A stretch of 64,000 bases of DNA from Palaemon carinicauda. Taxonomy: Eukaryota > Arthropoda > Malacostraca > Decapoda > Palaemonidae. Of this stretch, positions 11,398-23,150 are shown piece after piece. Location: positions 17,467,351-17,531,350 of the forward strand of contig NC_090743.1 of the NCBI RefSeq assembly GCF_036898095.1. The letters run 5' to 3'. Numbering within the stretch: position 1 is the stretch's first letter; each line of letters begins with the position of its first letter. The notes beneath the pieces are model-generated. The model was not told where the DNA came from, searched no databases, and saw only the letters and a program-made list of their open reading frames with translations. Made by a program: the position numbers and the translations under genes.

Positions 11398-13039
11398 TGT
11401 AGTCTATACTTAATTGTGGATTGTATTGTATAAATCATTATAAGCTTCTTAGGTAAGTTCAATATAATGTGCATTTGATATGGCGCATTTGGTTTCTTTG
11501 TTCAATTGGGAGCCATGTTTAACCAAGAATTTTATGGTATATTCTATTATCTCTTCCATATGTATTACATAGTCTTCAAGGGCTTGATATTAAGCCATTT
11601 TGCTGTCTTGGGTTATGTCTTTAATTCGCACAAGGCCTATTGAAACCCAGTCACGTTATTATTCTAGGCAATCATTAATAACAAGTAGGATACCATATGA
11701 CATCCTTTTCATTATTTAAGATTGTGAACGAGCTGCATATGTTCTGAAGTGAGTTTTATTTACTCTTATTTTGTTTGATACTTGAAAATGGATCAACAGA
11801 AATATACTGAGGCATGTCTAATAGAATTCTTTGAATTTTCTTTTTTTCCTTTTATGAATTTGGCACTCTTACTATTTAGTATGTCAAGTCTTCTAGATAT
11901 AAAAAGAAAAATATTATCCAGATTCCCCTTTTGCTTTGTATATCGAAAAAAAAAATGTTCGGTATTACATTGCATTAGTGATAGATTTCTCGAGTTTGGT
12001 GTTCTTTGAAAGGATTCCATTCGTGTTTAGTTGTTTGTTTTAAAAGTTTCCAAATATTTTTTAGCGCAAGTACATTTTCCTCAAATTAAAAACGTCTAGA
12101 TAAATCCCTTCGCTTCTTGATGTATAAGATATTACTCAAAATATTTTCCTACGCATTGAAAACGTATTTACTGAGAAATAGATATCAGAAATTGAAAAAA
12201 AAAGAAAAACTTTAGGCTGGTTATTACGTCATTCGCTGGAGATCAAAATAGTACAAGGCCATCCCGCCAGATATTGTTGGCAGGTATGGGAATTTATCCC
12301 TAGATTCGGGAATTTGTCTCTAGATTTGGGGATATTGGGTGTCCGATGGGGATATTTTGTACACCTCTCTATGAAGAAGAAACAAAGATGATTAACCCTT
12401 TATATGGATTATATTAGTTTTCTTGCACTTATATGAGGTATAGTGAATAATTTTTTATATTAGTAAAGCCTACATGATCAGAAGAATATTTATTTGTGGA
12501 AATGGGGATATTTGGGTTGTTTTGGAGATTTTTTATCACGAGTTTGGGGGAATTTTAGACTAACCCATCTCACCTGGCAACACTGCCTTTGCTGCCGCCA
12601 TAGCCACAAGCACTAAATGATCATTGGCTGGAAAGTCTCCTCTCTTGTTTCTTCAGATCCTTGGGAGTTAATTGATGGCTTGTCAAAGACAATCAACAAA
12701 TCGGCGCCATGCGTATCTCTGGTAAGACGTTATGATTTTGTCAACAAAAATATTTCCTGTTTATTTTGTCAGTATTGATTATAGTTATCTTTTGTAATGT
12801 ATTATGAGCTTGTTGTTATTACCCAAGTCTTCCATAAATAAAACACGTTTTGGACAGTTTTACCTTGAATTTTGAAGGTATTGTATCATTTTGTCAGATT
12901 TCACCGATAGTAAACATGATACTTTAATTTCTAGCGAAATACATGAACTATATATTTATCCTAGTGTTATCCTGTGTTTAATGCACTTCTGACCATGATT
13001 ATTTGGGCAAACCACCTGTTCATGAGTTTTTGGACCCCC
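11395..13039. other. Spacer without a supported gene
   Basis: AT-rich sequence without domain-bearing frames. A short imperfect repeat of 'ggaattt(a/g)tc(c/t)ctagatt(t/c)ggg' words occurs near 12290-12330. The only item worth separate mention is the possible first exon at 12590-12721. Confidence 0.5.
12590..12721 (+). promoter_or_regulatory. Possible promoter and first exon of an unidentified host transcript
   Basis: A GC-richer island in AT-rich surroundings contains an inverted CCAAT box (ATTGGCT at about 12625), then an ATG at 12675 opening a 47-bp frame (MACQRQSTNRRHAYL). It is followed directly by a good splice-donor match, CTG|GTAAGA at 12721/12722. No second exon is recognisable downstream. 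This arrangement can arise by chance, so the call is weak and is recorded only because it is the best host-gene-like signal in the spacer. Confidence 0.2.
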
Positions 13040-13220
13040 TTATATAAAGACAGTTATGGGGGGACCCCAATGGGAAACCGGTTTTTTGGGGTGTGGGGGG
13101 TGGGGGTGGGTAGATGTATTAAGTGATTTGCAGCAATGCTGATGGTCAGTAATGCAAAATAAGCACACAATAACCAGTTGGAAAAATATATGGTTCATGT
13201 AAGTGGCCTAAAAACAGGCC
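13040..13220 (+). repeat. Outer inverted repeat, left arm part 1
   Basis: Its reverse complement is recognisable at about 23500-23690. Shared words include AGTGATTTGCAGCAAT and TTGGAAAAATATATGG, and both sides have a run of G (or C) and a 'ccccag/ccccaa' block. The arms bracket element C. Confidence 0.65.
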
Positions 13221-13454
13221 AAAATGTTATTTAACAATTGAAATTTGGGTAATTGTTTACAACACACTCCATTTACTCTAAAATAATGCAATCCTGCAGT
13301 TCTCATCTTCTTGCACAGTAATTAGGTTATTTGAATTCTGGGAAAGCTGTAATTAGCACATGTTGAGGAAGGGGTTATAAGAAAATGATCTCGGTTTCCT
13401 CACTAAAATACTTGGAACTAAGGTAAAGTTGTATTGTATTACAGGGTGTGATTT

Positions 13455-13661
13455 CGAACAGAAAATATGTTTTCCTATAGTAAATAACGTGATTTAACCG
13501 AATTTCACCTTCATTTCAACAGCAAACTAATAGATCAACCAATTCGGCTAACTTTAAGTTGCCGAATTGGTTGCTGTTATTACGGATGAAATGAAGGTGA
13601 AAACTGGTTAAATCACGTTATTTCCTACAGGAAAACATATATTTTTTGTTGAAATGGTTAA
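13455..13661. repeat. Foldback: inverted repeat with arms of about 95 bp
   Basis: The left arm (about 13455-13548) carries ATGTTTTCCTATAG, AACGTGATTTAACCG, TTCACCTTCATTTCA and CCAATTCGGC. The right arm (about 13560-13661) carries their complements in reverse order: GCCGAATTGG, TGAAATGAAGGTGAA, TTAAATCACGTT and GGAAAACATAT. The loop is short. It could be a MITE or a foldback element. No coding capacity. Confidence 0.8.
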
Positions 13662-13699
13662 ATATCACTGTTGTCATATATGTTGTGTTAAAATATTTA

Positions 13700-14310
13700 A
13701 ATATAAGCGCTTGTTCAACGGTGTCACTTCATTACTGCGAACGCTAACATTAGCAACGTTACCAATGATACAGTGTTACCAACGATGACTGTGATTGTTC
13801 TCGTTGCAAATGTTACGGTAATATTACCGGTTACACAATATATTAAAAGTACAAAAAGGGTACAGAACAAACCCACCTAACCTAGTAGTATGACAGTCAC
13901 AAACCTCTGGTATTTACTGAGAACCGTAAAATTCTCCATGCTACGAATGATGGTTACTAACGGTACGGTGACATTACTAGCGACAGCAATGTTAGATATT
14001 TCCATACGAATTTTAAATAATTTTTACACAATATATAAGTACAAAATGGTTACAGAACCTTACAAATCCACCTAACCTAACCTAGAAGTATGACAGGTCA
14101 CAAACCTCGGGTATTTACTGAGAACGGTGAAATTCTCCATGTTACGAATGATACAGAGTTACCAACGGTACAGTGACATTACTAGCGGTAGTAATGCTAG
14201 ATATTTCCGTATGTATTTTAAATAATTTTTCCATATAAGTTTTACTCTATATAAAAAGTACAAAAAGGGTACAGAACCTAACAAACCTGCCTAACCTACC
14301 TAGGAGTTCC
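13700..14310 (+). repeat. Tandem repeat of about 190-220 bp, roughly three degenerate copies
   Basis: The landmark 'gtacagaac(c/a)(t/a)aacaaacc' recurs at about 13860, 14047 and 14267. Each copy is followed by CCTAACCTA, GTATGACAG, GGTATTTACTGAGAAC and ATTACTAGCG-like words. Frames are short and unconserved, so I read it as satellite-like DNA. Confidence 0.7.
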
Positions 14311-14431
14311 CAGGTCACAAAACACACAATGACTTTTGAAAAATGACTTGCCTATATGCAGAAGACGTCGAAACTTCCGGGTTACAGGAGGGTGTGACTG
14401 ACGACTTAACTACTTTTTCCCCAAAAAAGGA
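14290..14431 (+). repeat. Outer inverted repeat, left arm part 2
   Basis: Shares AGTTCCCAGGTCACAAAACACA, GTCGAAACTT and AACTACTTTTTCCC with the reverse complement of 23240-23380. It immediately precedes the outer end of element C. Confidence 0.75.
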
Positions 14432-14876
14432 TTTTGAGTGAAGCGAAAAATCTATTTTTGGGTGAGGTAGCCATGTCGTCCAGATGGAAGTTCCTTCTTA
14501 GTAGCTTACTAGGTTATATTTAACTACAGTGATATATCCCAGAGAATTTTACTAAAGGTATCCAGAATTCTAACTCCTGGCACGAGTATCCCTTGTATTA
14601 TCTTGTAGGGATATCACATAAGATCAGAGGACGTATTCTTGACATGCCACATTGCTATCTACACCCCCTATAAATAGCGTTTACGCTTCGAGAGGGGAAG
14701 GTGGCAAGAATGGTAGGAGAGCCGTTATTAAGGCAACCTCCTACACGTACTGTGATTGAGCGCCAGCACGACGCCGTGTGGCACCATCTAGTTATTCTTT
14801 GTAGCGTTAATGAGGTGCTACAGATACAGTACATTAGGGAGGGATTCATTTATCCTTCGACGAAGGAGGGTGGGTC
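14432..14876 (-). repeat. 3' inverted terminal repeat of element C
   Basis: Begins with GGATTTTGAGTGAAGCG, then AAATCTATTTTTGGGTGAG and GCCATGTCGTCCAGATGGAAG. The inner part of its partner is lost at the other end of C, but GGAAGTTCCTTCTTAGTAGC and TAGGTT recur in reverse complement at 23151-23190. The E element has homologous ITRs. Confidence 0.75.
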
Positions 14877-14985
14877 CATCAGGACGACATGGCAACCTCA
14901 CCCAAAAATAAATTTTTTGCTTTGCTCAAAATCCGTTTTTTGGGCTCAGGCCATGTCGGCCTGAGGGAAGTTTACCAGAGCATTA
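14877..14985 (-). repeat. Internal complementary region (ICR) of element C
   Basis: The left half reads CGACATGGCAACCTCACCC and on, the complement of the outer end of the 3' ITR (14440-14510). The right half reads GGGCTCAGGCCATGTCGG, the complement of the outer 5' end at 23180-23206. A segment made of both outer ends joined is diagnostic of DIRS elements; the known model uses it as a splint for circular replication intermediates. Confidence 0.8.
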
Positions 14986-15959
14986 ATGTATCTGTGGATA
15001 TTCAATAGTGCCTGTCACCTCGAGATAAAATTTTCCTTGGTCATCTAGACCTAGAGACACCTGGTGTTACCATCATACACCTTTCAACTGATCATGGACT
15101 ATGTCAGTGCTTCCTGCCCCCTACAGGGAAGAGTCGTGGGAGACTCAAGGAAAAAACCCAAGGATTGTGAGTTCAAGGAATGATCTAGCAAACAAGTTGT
15201 ATATTAGTGTCATCATATATATAAAGCATAGTTTGTATTCTGAAAGGAACCAATGTGTGTAGGTTACAGACACCTCCCTTAGTCTGCTTGTGCGTTGAAG
15301 ACAAGTTAGACAGGTTTACGTATATGTAGGAAACTGTAAAGTCAGTAAGGTAAACATATTGGTATAGTCAGTCATTACCAGGGGCTGAACTTAATAGTAT
15401 AACAATTTTTTGAACAGAAATAGCATTTATTCTGAATATTTGCCCAAAATAAGAGGGTAAATATAGCTCTTGACACCCTTTATTTGTGTATTAGAATATT
15501 GAGGGCGAAATGAGACGCAAAGATTCCTAACTGTGTTTATTAACAGATAGAGCATAGAAATCAAGGGTTGTAACATATACAATTAAAGAAAAATTTTCTT
15601 TGGAAATACTGTAATGTGTGAAAGCTTAATAATTGGTAATAACAGAAAATATTAAAAGTTTCATCTGAAAAGGAAACACAAGTGCCACTATGGGAAATAT
15701 AGTAATATTTCAGTATTGTTTCTGTTGTTACGAAAGGAACACTTGCATATGAATACGCATGGCACGTGTCAGTCTTTTATGCTCAAGTCACCTGTGTTTT
15801 TAGAACAGTCTATAGTGTCATGTACTAGACACATCACTAAACATGATACACCGTAGGAGTCCATCATGCACACCCTTCACTAAAGTTCCAATTAGTGCAC
15901 TGTTCTTTGCAGAAATCAAGTGGCAGGTTTTAGTGCACTACATGCTGCCACCACGTAGT
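14986..15959 (-). other. Non-coding 3' region of element C
   Basis: Lies between the recombinase end and the ICR. No frame with a motif and no tandem repeat. AT-rich with scattered short open frames only. Confidence 0.5.
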
Positions 15960-16930
15960 GCTTTATCTCTTGTACTTGTTTTGCGTAATGTTTAAAGAAG
16001 ACCCTGGATGACTTCCATCCAGTGTAGGTGCGAAGGCTCTCAAAACACGTTTTGGAAAAAGTTCAGAGACGAAGTGACCTTTCTCGGATCATGTCCTGCG
16101 GGTGTACTGTCTGGATCCGCTCTGCGAATGAAATAGGTGATCTTCGCCCTTAGTTGCTTCAAGGTCAATGTTGAACCTGATGTTTCTCCCCTGAAAAGCT
16201 GACCTCCCTTAAAGTCTGAAGTTCTACGAAGATAGACCTTTAGGCACTCTACTGGACATAGAGATGCTTCTTCCTTCAGAGGGCAGATTCTCCAGGGACC
16301 CCTCCTTTTAGTGGGCAGCTCGTTCTTGGCGAGAAACGCTGGGTCTGGAAATAGGTTGTTCTCCACAGTCTTTGAACTGAATGTGGCCATCATCCCTCGA
16401 AAGGGCCACTATTTCGCTAACTCTGGCTCCTGAGGCTAGTGCAAATAAGAATATCACCTTTTAAGTCAAGTTTTTCAGAGAGCAATCTTCGTTGTTCAAG
16501 GTTGATGCTAAGTGAAGAACCTTATCCAAGGACTATGAAATGGGCCTCGGAGGAGCTGCGGGCCGAAGTCTAGCGCAGGCTTTTGGAATCTTGTTGAAGA
16601 TTTCATTGGAGAAGTCCACCTGGAAGGTGTACAGCAAGGGTCTGGTCAGGGCAGATTTACACGTAGCAATCGTGTTGGCTGCTAAACCTTGTTCATGGAG
16701 ATGGATAAAGAAGGATAAACAAAATTCCATTGAAATCTCCTTTGGTTTCTTTGCCTTGACAAAGGCAACCCATTTCTTCCAGGAAAACTCGTATTATCTT
16801 CTCGTTGATTTCGACTTGTATCCTTCTAAAAGGTTACTACTGTCCTTCGAAATCCCGAACCTTTTCTTGACTGCTAAGGTGAGAAAATCATAAGATGAAA
16901 GTTCCGGGTTTTCTGTGTTGAAGCTGAGAC
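15960..16930 (-). pseudogene. Tyrosine recombinase of element C, frameshifted
   Basis: N-terminal SAM-like part: AVKKRFGISKDSSNLLEGYK, then HEQGLAANTIATCKSAL and FNKIPKACARLRP (16533-16900). Catalytic part: ASGARVSEIVALSR (first Arg, about 16400), DPAFLAKNELP, SLCPVECLKVYL, GHDPRKVTS (His-x-x-Arg, about 16080) and, after a one-base frame change near 16050, GWKSSRVFFKHYAKQV with the nucleophilic Tyr. At least three frame breaks or stops separate these blocks. The enzyme would integrate a circular DNA copy without target duplication. It is recognisable but not functional as it stands. Confidence 0.85.
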
Positions 16931-18760
16931 AGTCGACTTCTGCACTTGCTGAGTCAGAACTGGATCCGGCAACGGAATCAGTTTGTCGTATTTCCGTTAT
17001 CAGGGGGAACCAGACGCTGTTGGGCCACTTGTGAGCCACTATTGCTGCCGTCCCTTGAAAGGATCTCAGTTTGTTGAGGACTTTCAGCAGGAGGTTGGTT
17101 GGAGGGAACAGGTAGATCTTGGACCATCTGTTCCAGTCTAAGGACATCGTGTCCGTTGCTTCCGCTAGAGGGTCCTCGTACGGGGCTACATACCGGGGTA
17201 GTTTCTTGTTGTCGCTCGTTGCAAAGAGGTCTATCTGCAGTCCTGGGACTTTGCGTAAGATGAAGGAGAATGATCTTTCATCTAGGGACCATGCTGACAC
17301 TCGGGTTGAGCCTGGATAGATCGTCCGCCGTCACATTGCGGAACCCTTGAAGGTGGACTGCTGATAAGTGCCATCTCTTCTCCGCCAGGCGGAAAATGGC
17401 CAATATCACTTGGTTGATTTGAGGTGATCTCGAGCCCTGTTGATTGAGGCATCTCATTATAACCTCGCTGTCTAGTACTAGTCGGATGTGGATTGAGCAG
17501 CGAAGTTTCAGTTTTTTCAGTGAGAGAAAAACTGACATGGCTTCCAGAATGTTGATGTGGAAGGTCTTGAAGAGGGAGGATCAGGTTCCTTGGATTTTCC
17601 GATGGTGAGAGTGGCCTCCCCACCCTTCCTTTGAGGCATCCGTGTGAACGGTGACCGAAGGTGGAGGCGGTTGTAAGGGTACCTTCTTCTTTAGGTACTT
17701 GGCCTCCGACCATGGCTTGAGGAGGGATCGCAGACGAGTTGGTATCGGTCTTTTCAGATTTCTTCGAGTGGTTGATGCATATTTTCTCCAAACTCCTGAT
17801 GTATCTTTTAATTGAGCTCTCAATACTGGGTCTGTCACTGAGGCGAACTGGAGGGACCCCAACACACTCTCCTGTTGCCTTCTTGATATCATGTCGGATT
17901 GAAGGAGTCTCTTGACAGATCCCGCTATCTCTCTCCTCTTCTTTGATGGAATTGAGAGGCAGTGTGACTGTAAGTTCCAGTAGACACCCAGCCATTGGAA
18001 CTTCTGAGCTGGAGATAGTCGAGACTTTTCCAAGTTGATCTTGAATCCTAGGTGTTCCAGGAGCTGGATCACTTCCTTGGAGGCTTGTGTGCATTCTTCT
18101 TCGGATGCTGCCCATACCAGCCAGTCTTCTAGGTAGGCAATCACCTGAACTCCCTTTAGGCGTAGTTGACGAATGACTGCGTTCGCAATCGTTGTGAATA
18201 CCCTTGGGGCTATGTTTAGTCCGAAGGGCATGGCTCTGAAGACTTACTGTCTTTTTTGCAGTTTGAATCCTAGGTAGGGGGAAACTTGGCGGTTGATCGG
18301 AACATGCCAGTATGCGTCCGCCATGTCTAGGGAGACTGTGTATGCCTTGTTGTTGACTATGAACTTGAGTGGTGGTAAGTCCAGAATTACTCTGAGCTTT
18401 TCTGAGTCTTTCTTCGGAACACAGAACAGCCTTCCTTGGAATTTGATGGACTTTGCCCTCCGTCAACTCTCTTGTCTAGGAGTTCCTGAACGTATTCTTC
18501 CAATATGGGGGTTGAGTGTTGGAAGAACTGAGGAAAATTTGGTGGAGTTGCATTCCAACTCCACCCCAGTCCGATCTTGATTAGGCTGTGGGCCCAGGGA
18601 TCGAAGGTCCAGCGATCCCGGAAGAGGAGAAGTCTCCCTCCTACCGGTGGCATCTCACTTGGAGTGCTGGTTGGAGGCCTTGCCTCCTTGGCCACGTTCA
18701 CCTTTGTTGCCCCTACCTCTGGAGGGGCGTCTAGAGGAACCTCGAAAGGAACCTCGAGAC
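16931..18760 (-). pseudogene. Reverse transcriptase-RNase H of element C
   Basis: Starts near 18760 with GGRLLLFRDRWTFDPWAHS. An MPFGLNIAPRVF block (about 18230) is followed by AYLEDWLVWA, so the catalytic YxDD reads YLED. RT thumb and connection sequence runs to VTVHTDASKEGWGG (RNase H first Asp, about 17590), VLDSEVIMRC (the usual SDS/SDN reads DSE) and NVTADDLSR (about 17320). The PGLQIDLFATS and LDWNRWSKIYLFPP segments follow, as in D. Frameshifts occur near 18400, 18240 and 17570. A long alternative frame over 17282-18466 is a shadow. The polymerase is inactive twice over: broken frame and altered active site. Confidence 0.85.
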
Positions 18761-20585
18761 TTCGGCCGAAAGGTTGTCGATTGTCTTTCAAAGGCTGGGG
18801 TAAAGACAGGCGACTGAGTCGCCACCTGTTGGGGCACCAGCTGGAACGTAGTAGGTGGTTGTGCCACACCGTGGCCACGGGAAGCTGTTGTTGTCGTGGA
18901 GGGTGAGAGGGCACTCTGGGTCGTTTGGTCTTCCGTTTTGGTTGGGGACCCTCTTCAGTGGAAGACTTCCTCTTAGAGGACAAGCCCCATTTATGGAGGA
19001 GATTCCTGTTCTCCGTTGCGGCTTTATCAACGACCTCTTTGACCACTTCACTCGGGAAGAGGTCTTTTCCCCAGATGTTGGAGGCTATCAGCTTCCTTGG
19101 TTCGTACCTCACCGCAGCCGAGGCGAACACGAACTCTCTGCAAGCCCGTCTGGCTTTGATGAAGTTGTATAAGTCTTTGGTGACCATTGCCAAATGTGCT
19201 TTGGCAAAGACCATATACATATCTGGGGTTTCGGGGACGCTTGCCATCGTCTCTAATCCGGTTTGCAAGGACATAGAGGCGGCAAGTCTCTCCTTTGTTT
19301 CCTGCTCCCTGCGCAGGTGGAAGTCTGACAACTTTGGGAGGTCTTCTCCGAACTGACGTCCGGCAATGTCGGCCTCCAGCTTCCCGACTGAGAAGGTGTT
19401 ATAAACATCCTTCCAGTCCGCATCATCAGATGGTAGGGCGAGGGGAAAGGGTCTACACTCTTCAAGTGTACGGCAAGGTTTTCCTGTCTCGACTGCCTTT
19501 AAGGCTGCCTTAAATCCTTTCTCCATAAACGGGAAGAAGCAGCAATGAAAGATGGGTGCTTCTTACTGAGAGCCGGCACCTTGGAACTAGTGAAGGCCCT
19601 CTCCTTCAAGGTTTTTATGAACAAGGCCTGGGCCTTGGGGAGGTCTAGTATGATGACCTCTTTCGGCTCTGTTTCCTCTTTAGAGGGGGGTTCCGTCCTC
19701 AAGGGGACGTAACAATCCGTGTAGGCCTCCTTGCTGGGCCAAAACTCAACATCAACTGGGACAGTGCCCAGTTTGTCGGAGAGGAAGATCTTCCCCCCTG
19801 ACATGGGCATGTGCTCGGCATACCTCCAAGGATTAATGTCAGAAAAGGCGGGAAGTTCCTTGACGTTTAGCTTCTTGGGGGCTAAATGTGAAGACACGAG
19901 TTGGTGCATCTCCGTCCGAAGTGAAGCCGCCTTCTCGGACTATTGCTTCTTCATGTCCTGGAACATGGACAGAAGAGAATGAAGCGTATGGCTAATCGTG
20001 TCTAGTTGGGGGGGCAGAAGTCGTCGACGGGACAGGCTCAGCCACCGTAGCCGATGAAACCGAAACAATTTCGGCTTTCTCTTCGTCGCCTTCAGGAGGT
20101 CAAACAGTCTCCTGATCCAGCTCTTCAACTAGAAGACTCCGTTCCGTCTCCTCGGAAACTACCGACATGTCGTCCTCCAGTTGGATGTCCTTCAAGGCAT
20201 CAGAAACATCAGATTCTATCGGAATCTGTATGAGGGGAATTTCAGGCTGAGCTTGAGGCATAACTGCATCCGAAGATGCTCTAGGGAACAAACAAGCCCT
20301 CATCCTTTCATTAGGAAGGTAAAGGCCAGTGGTGTTCTTCTGGAAGCCCCTAACCCATTTTTGCAGCGTCTCTCTTGCTGCATCCCTCGACTTAGTAGAC
20401 TTTTGATCATCAAAAGCCTCAGTAACCAGTTTTGAACAAACGTCACATACTTGGGGGTCCAATACTTCAGAGATGCCTTCGTAGTTGTGCAGCGCGCGTG
20501 GGTCCTGTACATATAATGGCCGCAGAAGCTCTTACTGCGGACCTTGCAGAAGTGGTTCCCGCTCTCGGGATGATGCTCCTGCAAA
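18655..20585 (-). pseudogene. Gag-like protein of element C, frameshifted
   Basis: From the N-terminal side: a Cys/His-rich segment (HHPESGNHFCKVRSK, then FCGHYMYRTHARC, then DPQVCDVCSKL) that could bind zinc; an acidic middle (ALKDIQLEDDMSVVSEETE); a conserved block (KHPSFIAAS, then FMEKGFKAALKAVETGKP and LEECRPFPLALP) that recurs in relic E; a NIWGKDLFPSEVVKEV block shared with D; and an RGG-rich tail (RPKSRGSFRGSS) ending at a stop at 18655. A TGA at 20100 and frame changes near 19520 and 18870 break it. RGG tails bind RNA in many gag proteins; that function is inferred. Confidence 0.75.
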
Positions 20586-22165
20586 GAAAGAAAAGCAGAT
20601 GAGTATTCAATGAAATATCTCTTAATTTCATCATACAATGTTATATAGTTTAGCTTATGATAGGTAAGCTAGGAGGGAAAGAGGAAAGACACCCACATGT
20701 GTTTCCTGTCCGGCCCATTGCTATGACCTCCTTAATATTGAACACTAAATTCTAGTCGAATTATAGGAGAAGATATCCTTTGGATATAAAGTGTAATTTA
20801 AACACCATCTTCTAAGGTTCAATATTGGGGATTGAATAAAATGATCATTGATCATTATCCAAGCCAGAGAGAATCGCTCTCTTGGTGTGGTGGCCTCACA
20901 ATAGGCTGCCTATGAAGCACCTTGTAGGCTGGAAAAATGTATGGGCTACAGCACAGACGGCACAGCGGTATATGTCGTGCGGAATAATCAATATCGCAGT
21001 GACTATGACCACTCCGCAGCCAGCACTGTAGCGCCTGCTGGCATACGCCGGTATTACCCTGGGCTATTGAAGGTATACTGTCTTCTTAGGTAAAGGGCGG
21101 CGGGCCACCGGCCGCCGGGGATCCGTCTATAAAGGCGGACCCGCTGGCGGCCGGCGAAAGGATATGTCCTCAGACAGTTGGTCAACCGGCTGTCGGCAGT
21201 CAGCATAGTTGCCGGCAGCCGGTCGTTATGTGCCGGCTGCCGTTGGGTCACCGATCAACGGTAATCCATGGCAAGCGGCGGCAGAGCAACCTGATGCCGG
21301 ACCGTCGTCTGAGTTGGCCGGCGGCGGCTCTAAGGTGCCGGCAGCTGGCCCGGGTAGATGGTAAGACAGAGAGAGAGCATGGATGGAAGGGGAAGCTAAG
21401 GCTCAGCCTTGCAGACCTCCATCCGGAATGAGGGTTCATATGGAAGGGGGAATTATATTCTGGCTTCCATCCAACCATAGCCCCTCAATATCAGTTAGTA
21501 GGGCCATGGAAGGCAGTCCAAGGGAGGACTGAAGAACACTTAAAAGATAGGTGGATCCCTGCCGGCAGCCGACTCTGAAGACGGCTGACAGAGAACCCGA
21601 GCCAATCCCGCAATCTACCCTTAGGGTCGATTGTGGAATGATGGCCAGGATGTGTGAAGGCTATGCCAACACTAAAGGACAGCAGGGGAGGGGCAAGGGT
21701 CCTCTAGGTGAGGTAGTACCTGGTAGGTCCTACCTAACCTAAAAGATTCTGATCCAGAGCAAAGACAACTTTAGGGGGCAGGGAATTCATTTCCCTAGAT
21801 TGGGTTATTCTGATAGTGAGAAGGCGGCACCCAGGCCGCTGTCTCAATGGAGGAACAGAATCTAGTGTCGGAGACCTTAAGCAAGGGAAGAATTCAATTC
21901 TTCGGCTTAGGATCTGTCGGCACAGGACTGTCTGCTATGCCACGGGGAGAAGGCATTATCATAAAACGCCTCCAGGGGATGGCTTAGGGAGGTCTAGCCT
22001 CCTGCATTGGTAGCCTAACCTGACTTGGAAGTCAGGTCACCAAGTCAGGCGGTTACCGATCACAGACGAATACTCTGATGTCCCGTCCTAAACTCAAAAC
22101 CGACTCAGTGGTTGAGGGAAAGGTACGGAAACACCCCAGTCTAGATTTGCCTGAAAAATCTATTT
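20586..22165 (-). other. Leader of element C with a possible splice acceptor
   Basis: No coding motif. On the minus strand the bases just before the Cys/His-rich gag start read as a pyrimidine tract ending in TTTCTTTGCAG (about 20584), a good 3' splice site, so gag may be joined to an upstream exon. Between 21050 and 21560 the DNA is GC-rich, with recurrent CCGGC/GCCGGC words (CCGGCAGCCGG, GGCGGCCGGC). E and F elements also have kilobase-scale leaders of this sort. Confidence 0.5.
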
Positions 22166-23150
22166 CTTAACCGGGAAGGGTTTCACCGGGCGTCACAGGT
22201 CTCTCCCCAGAAATAGATTTTTCCTTCCTCAAAATCCCTTTTCTGGGTCGCCCTGGCACGGCCGGTGAAAATGTACCAGAGAATGCCTTCCAAGCCCAAT
22301 AAAGTAATAATATAATGAGGAGAATACAATCACCATGTACGACAGTAATATGATATAATAATGTAAGTAACCGTCCAATTACCAACTAGCCAAATGACAT
22401 AGGGAACTTAAGGCTAAATAATTATGACAAGGAACCAACTGAGTGTCGAATCGCAAAAGGCATCAAACCTTACATGTCTAAGCATATCTAAACATTAAAG
22501 GAACGGTAACTACAATAACAGTTAAACCATAGGAATTAAACATGGCAAATATCATAGGGCTAACGAACTACCCAGGAGAGTGGCGACGTGGTGTGAGTGG
22601 CGGGTAGGAGGGAGAAGAGAAGAGAAGAGATGGAAGAAAGGAAGAAGAAGAGATCAATGGGGAGGGATAAGGCTCCCCGCTGCCATCGTCGGGTATTAAA
22701 GGGCCTGTAAGATCTTTAGATAGTGGCGTTTGACAACCATAGTGGATTTCCAACCCGTATATTTTTTAAAATCATCAAAGTCCCTGTTCTGGAAGACATT
22801 GTTGGAGGTATCTTCTGTCCGTATATCATGAGCCTGGGGAAATGATTCCGGATTAGTATGTTTAATGAAGTAGAGGATTTGTTGCCTGATACCGTGAATG
22901 GAAATAGTACCTCCTTGTTCCCTGATAACCAAGGGGGCCAGACGGGCGGGTGGCAGTTCTAGCTAAAAAGGCCTTGAGAGTAGTGACTGTACACGGAGAA
23001 AAGATCCTGGGGAAGAATAATCATCTTCCGAGGGGAGCACCTATTTTGCGGATCCTCATTTTTTAGCTAGGAAAGCTTTGTCTGTAAAAGGGAGTACTTC
23101 GGCTGAAGGGAGGAAATCTATGTTTTTCCGGCCGTCACAGGTCGACCCAG
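22166..23150 (-). mobile_element. Internally deleted D-type DIRS remnant
   Basis: Minus-strand match to D in three pieces. The outer 5' end (GGTCGACCCAGAAAT region, 23115-23150) is followed directly by the last part of the tyrosine recombinase (22690-23105). Then comes the 3' UTR (TCCCTCCTACCCGCCACTCA-type words near 22600) and an ICR (CACCGGGCGTCACAGG and CCCAGAAATAGATTTTTCC near 22185-22280). The right ITR is absent. Everything from leader to recombinase N-terminus is deleted. It abuts the outer 55 bp of C. Confidence 0.75.
22696..23105 (-). pseudogene. Tyrosine recombinase C-terminus (D-type remnant)
   Basis: The frame 22932-22696 (minus) carries REQGGTISIHGIR, then SFPQAHDIRTEDTS (His-x-x-Arg) and VKRHYLKILQAL with the nucleophilic Tyr. 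Codons upstream to about 23105 still show recombinase sequence in broken frames. It ends at a natural-looking stop shortly after the Tyr. It gives an undamaged version of the C-terminus that is interrupted in D. The first catalytic Arg is outside the remnant. Confidence 0.8.

Noticed and set aside
14060..14090. CCTAACCTAACCTA run as telomeric repeat
   Set aside because: Only about two and a half units inside a longer tandem repeat; other copies do not keep it.
17282..18466. Open frame of 394 codons on the minus strand
   Set aside because: It is a different frame over the C RT/RNase H region. The conserved motifs (FGLNIAPR, YLEDW, RNase H Asp) are in another frame, and the translation is Ser/Pro/His-rich without a domain.
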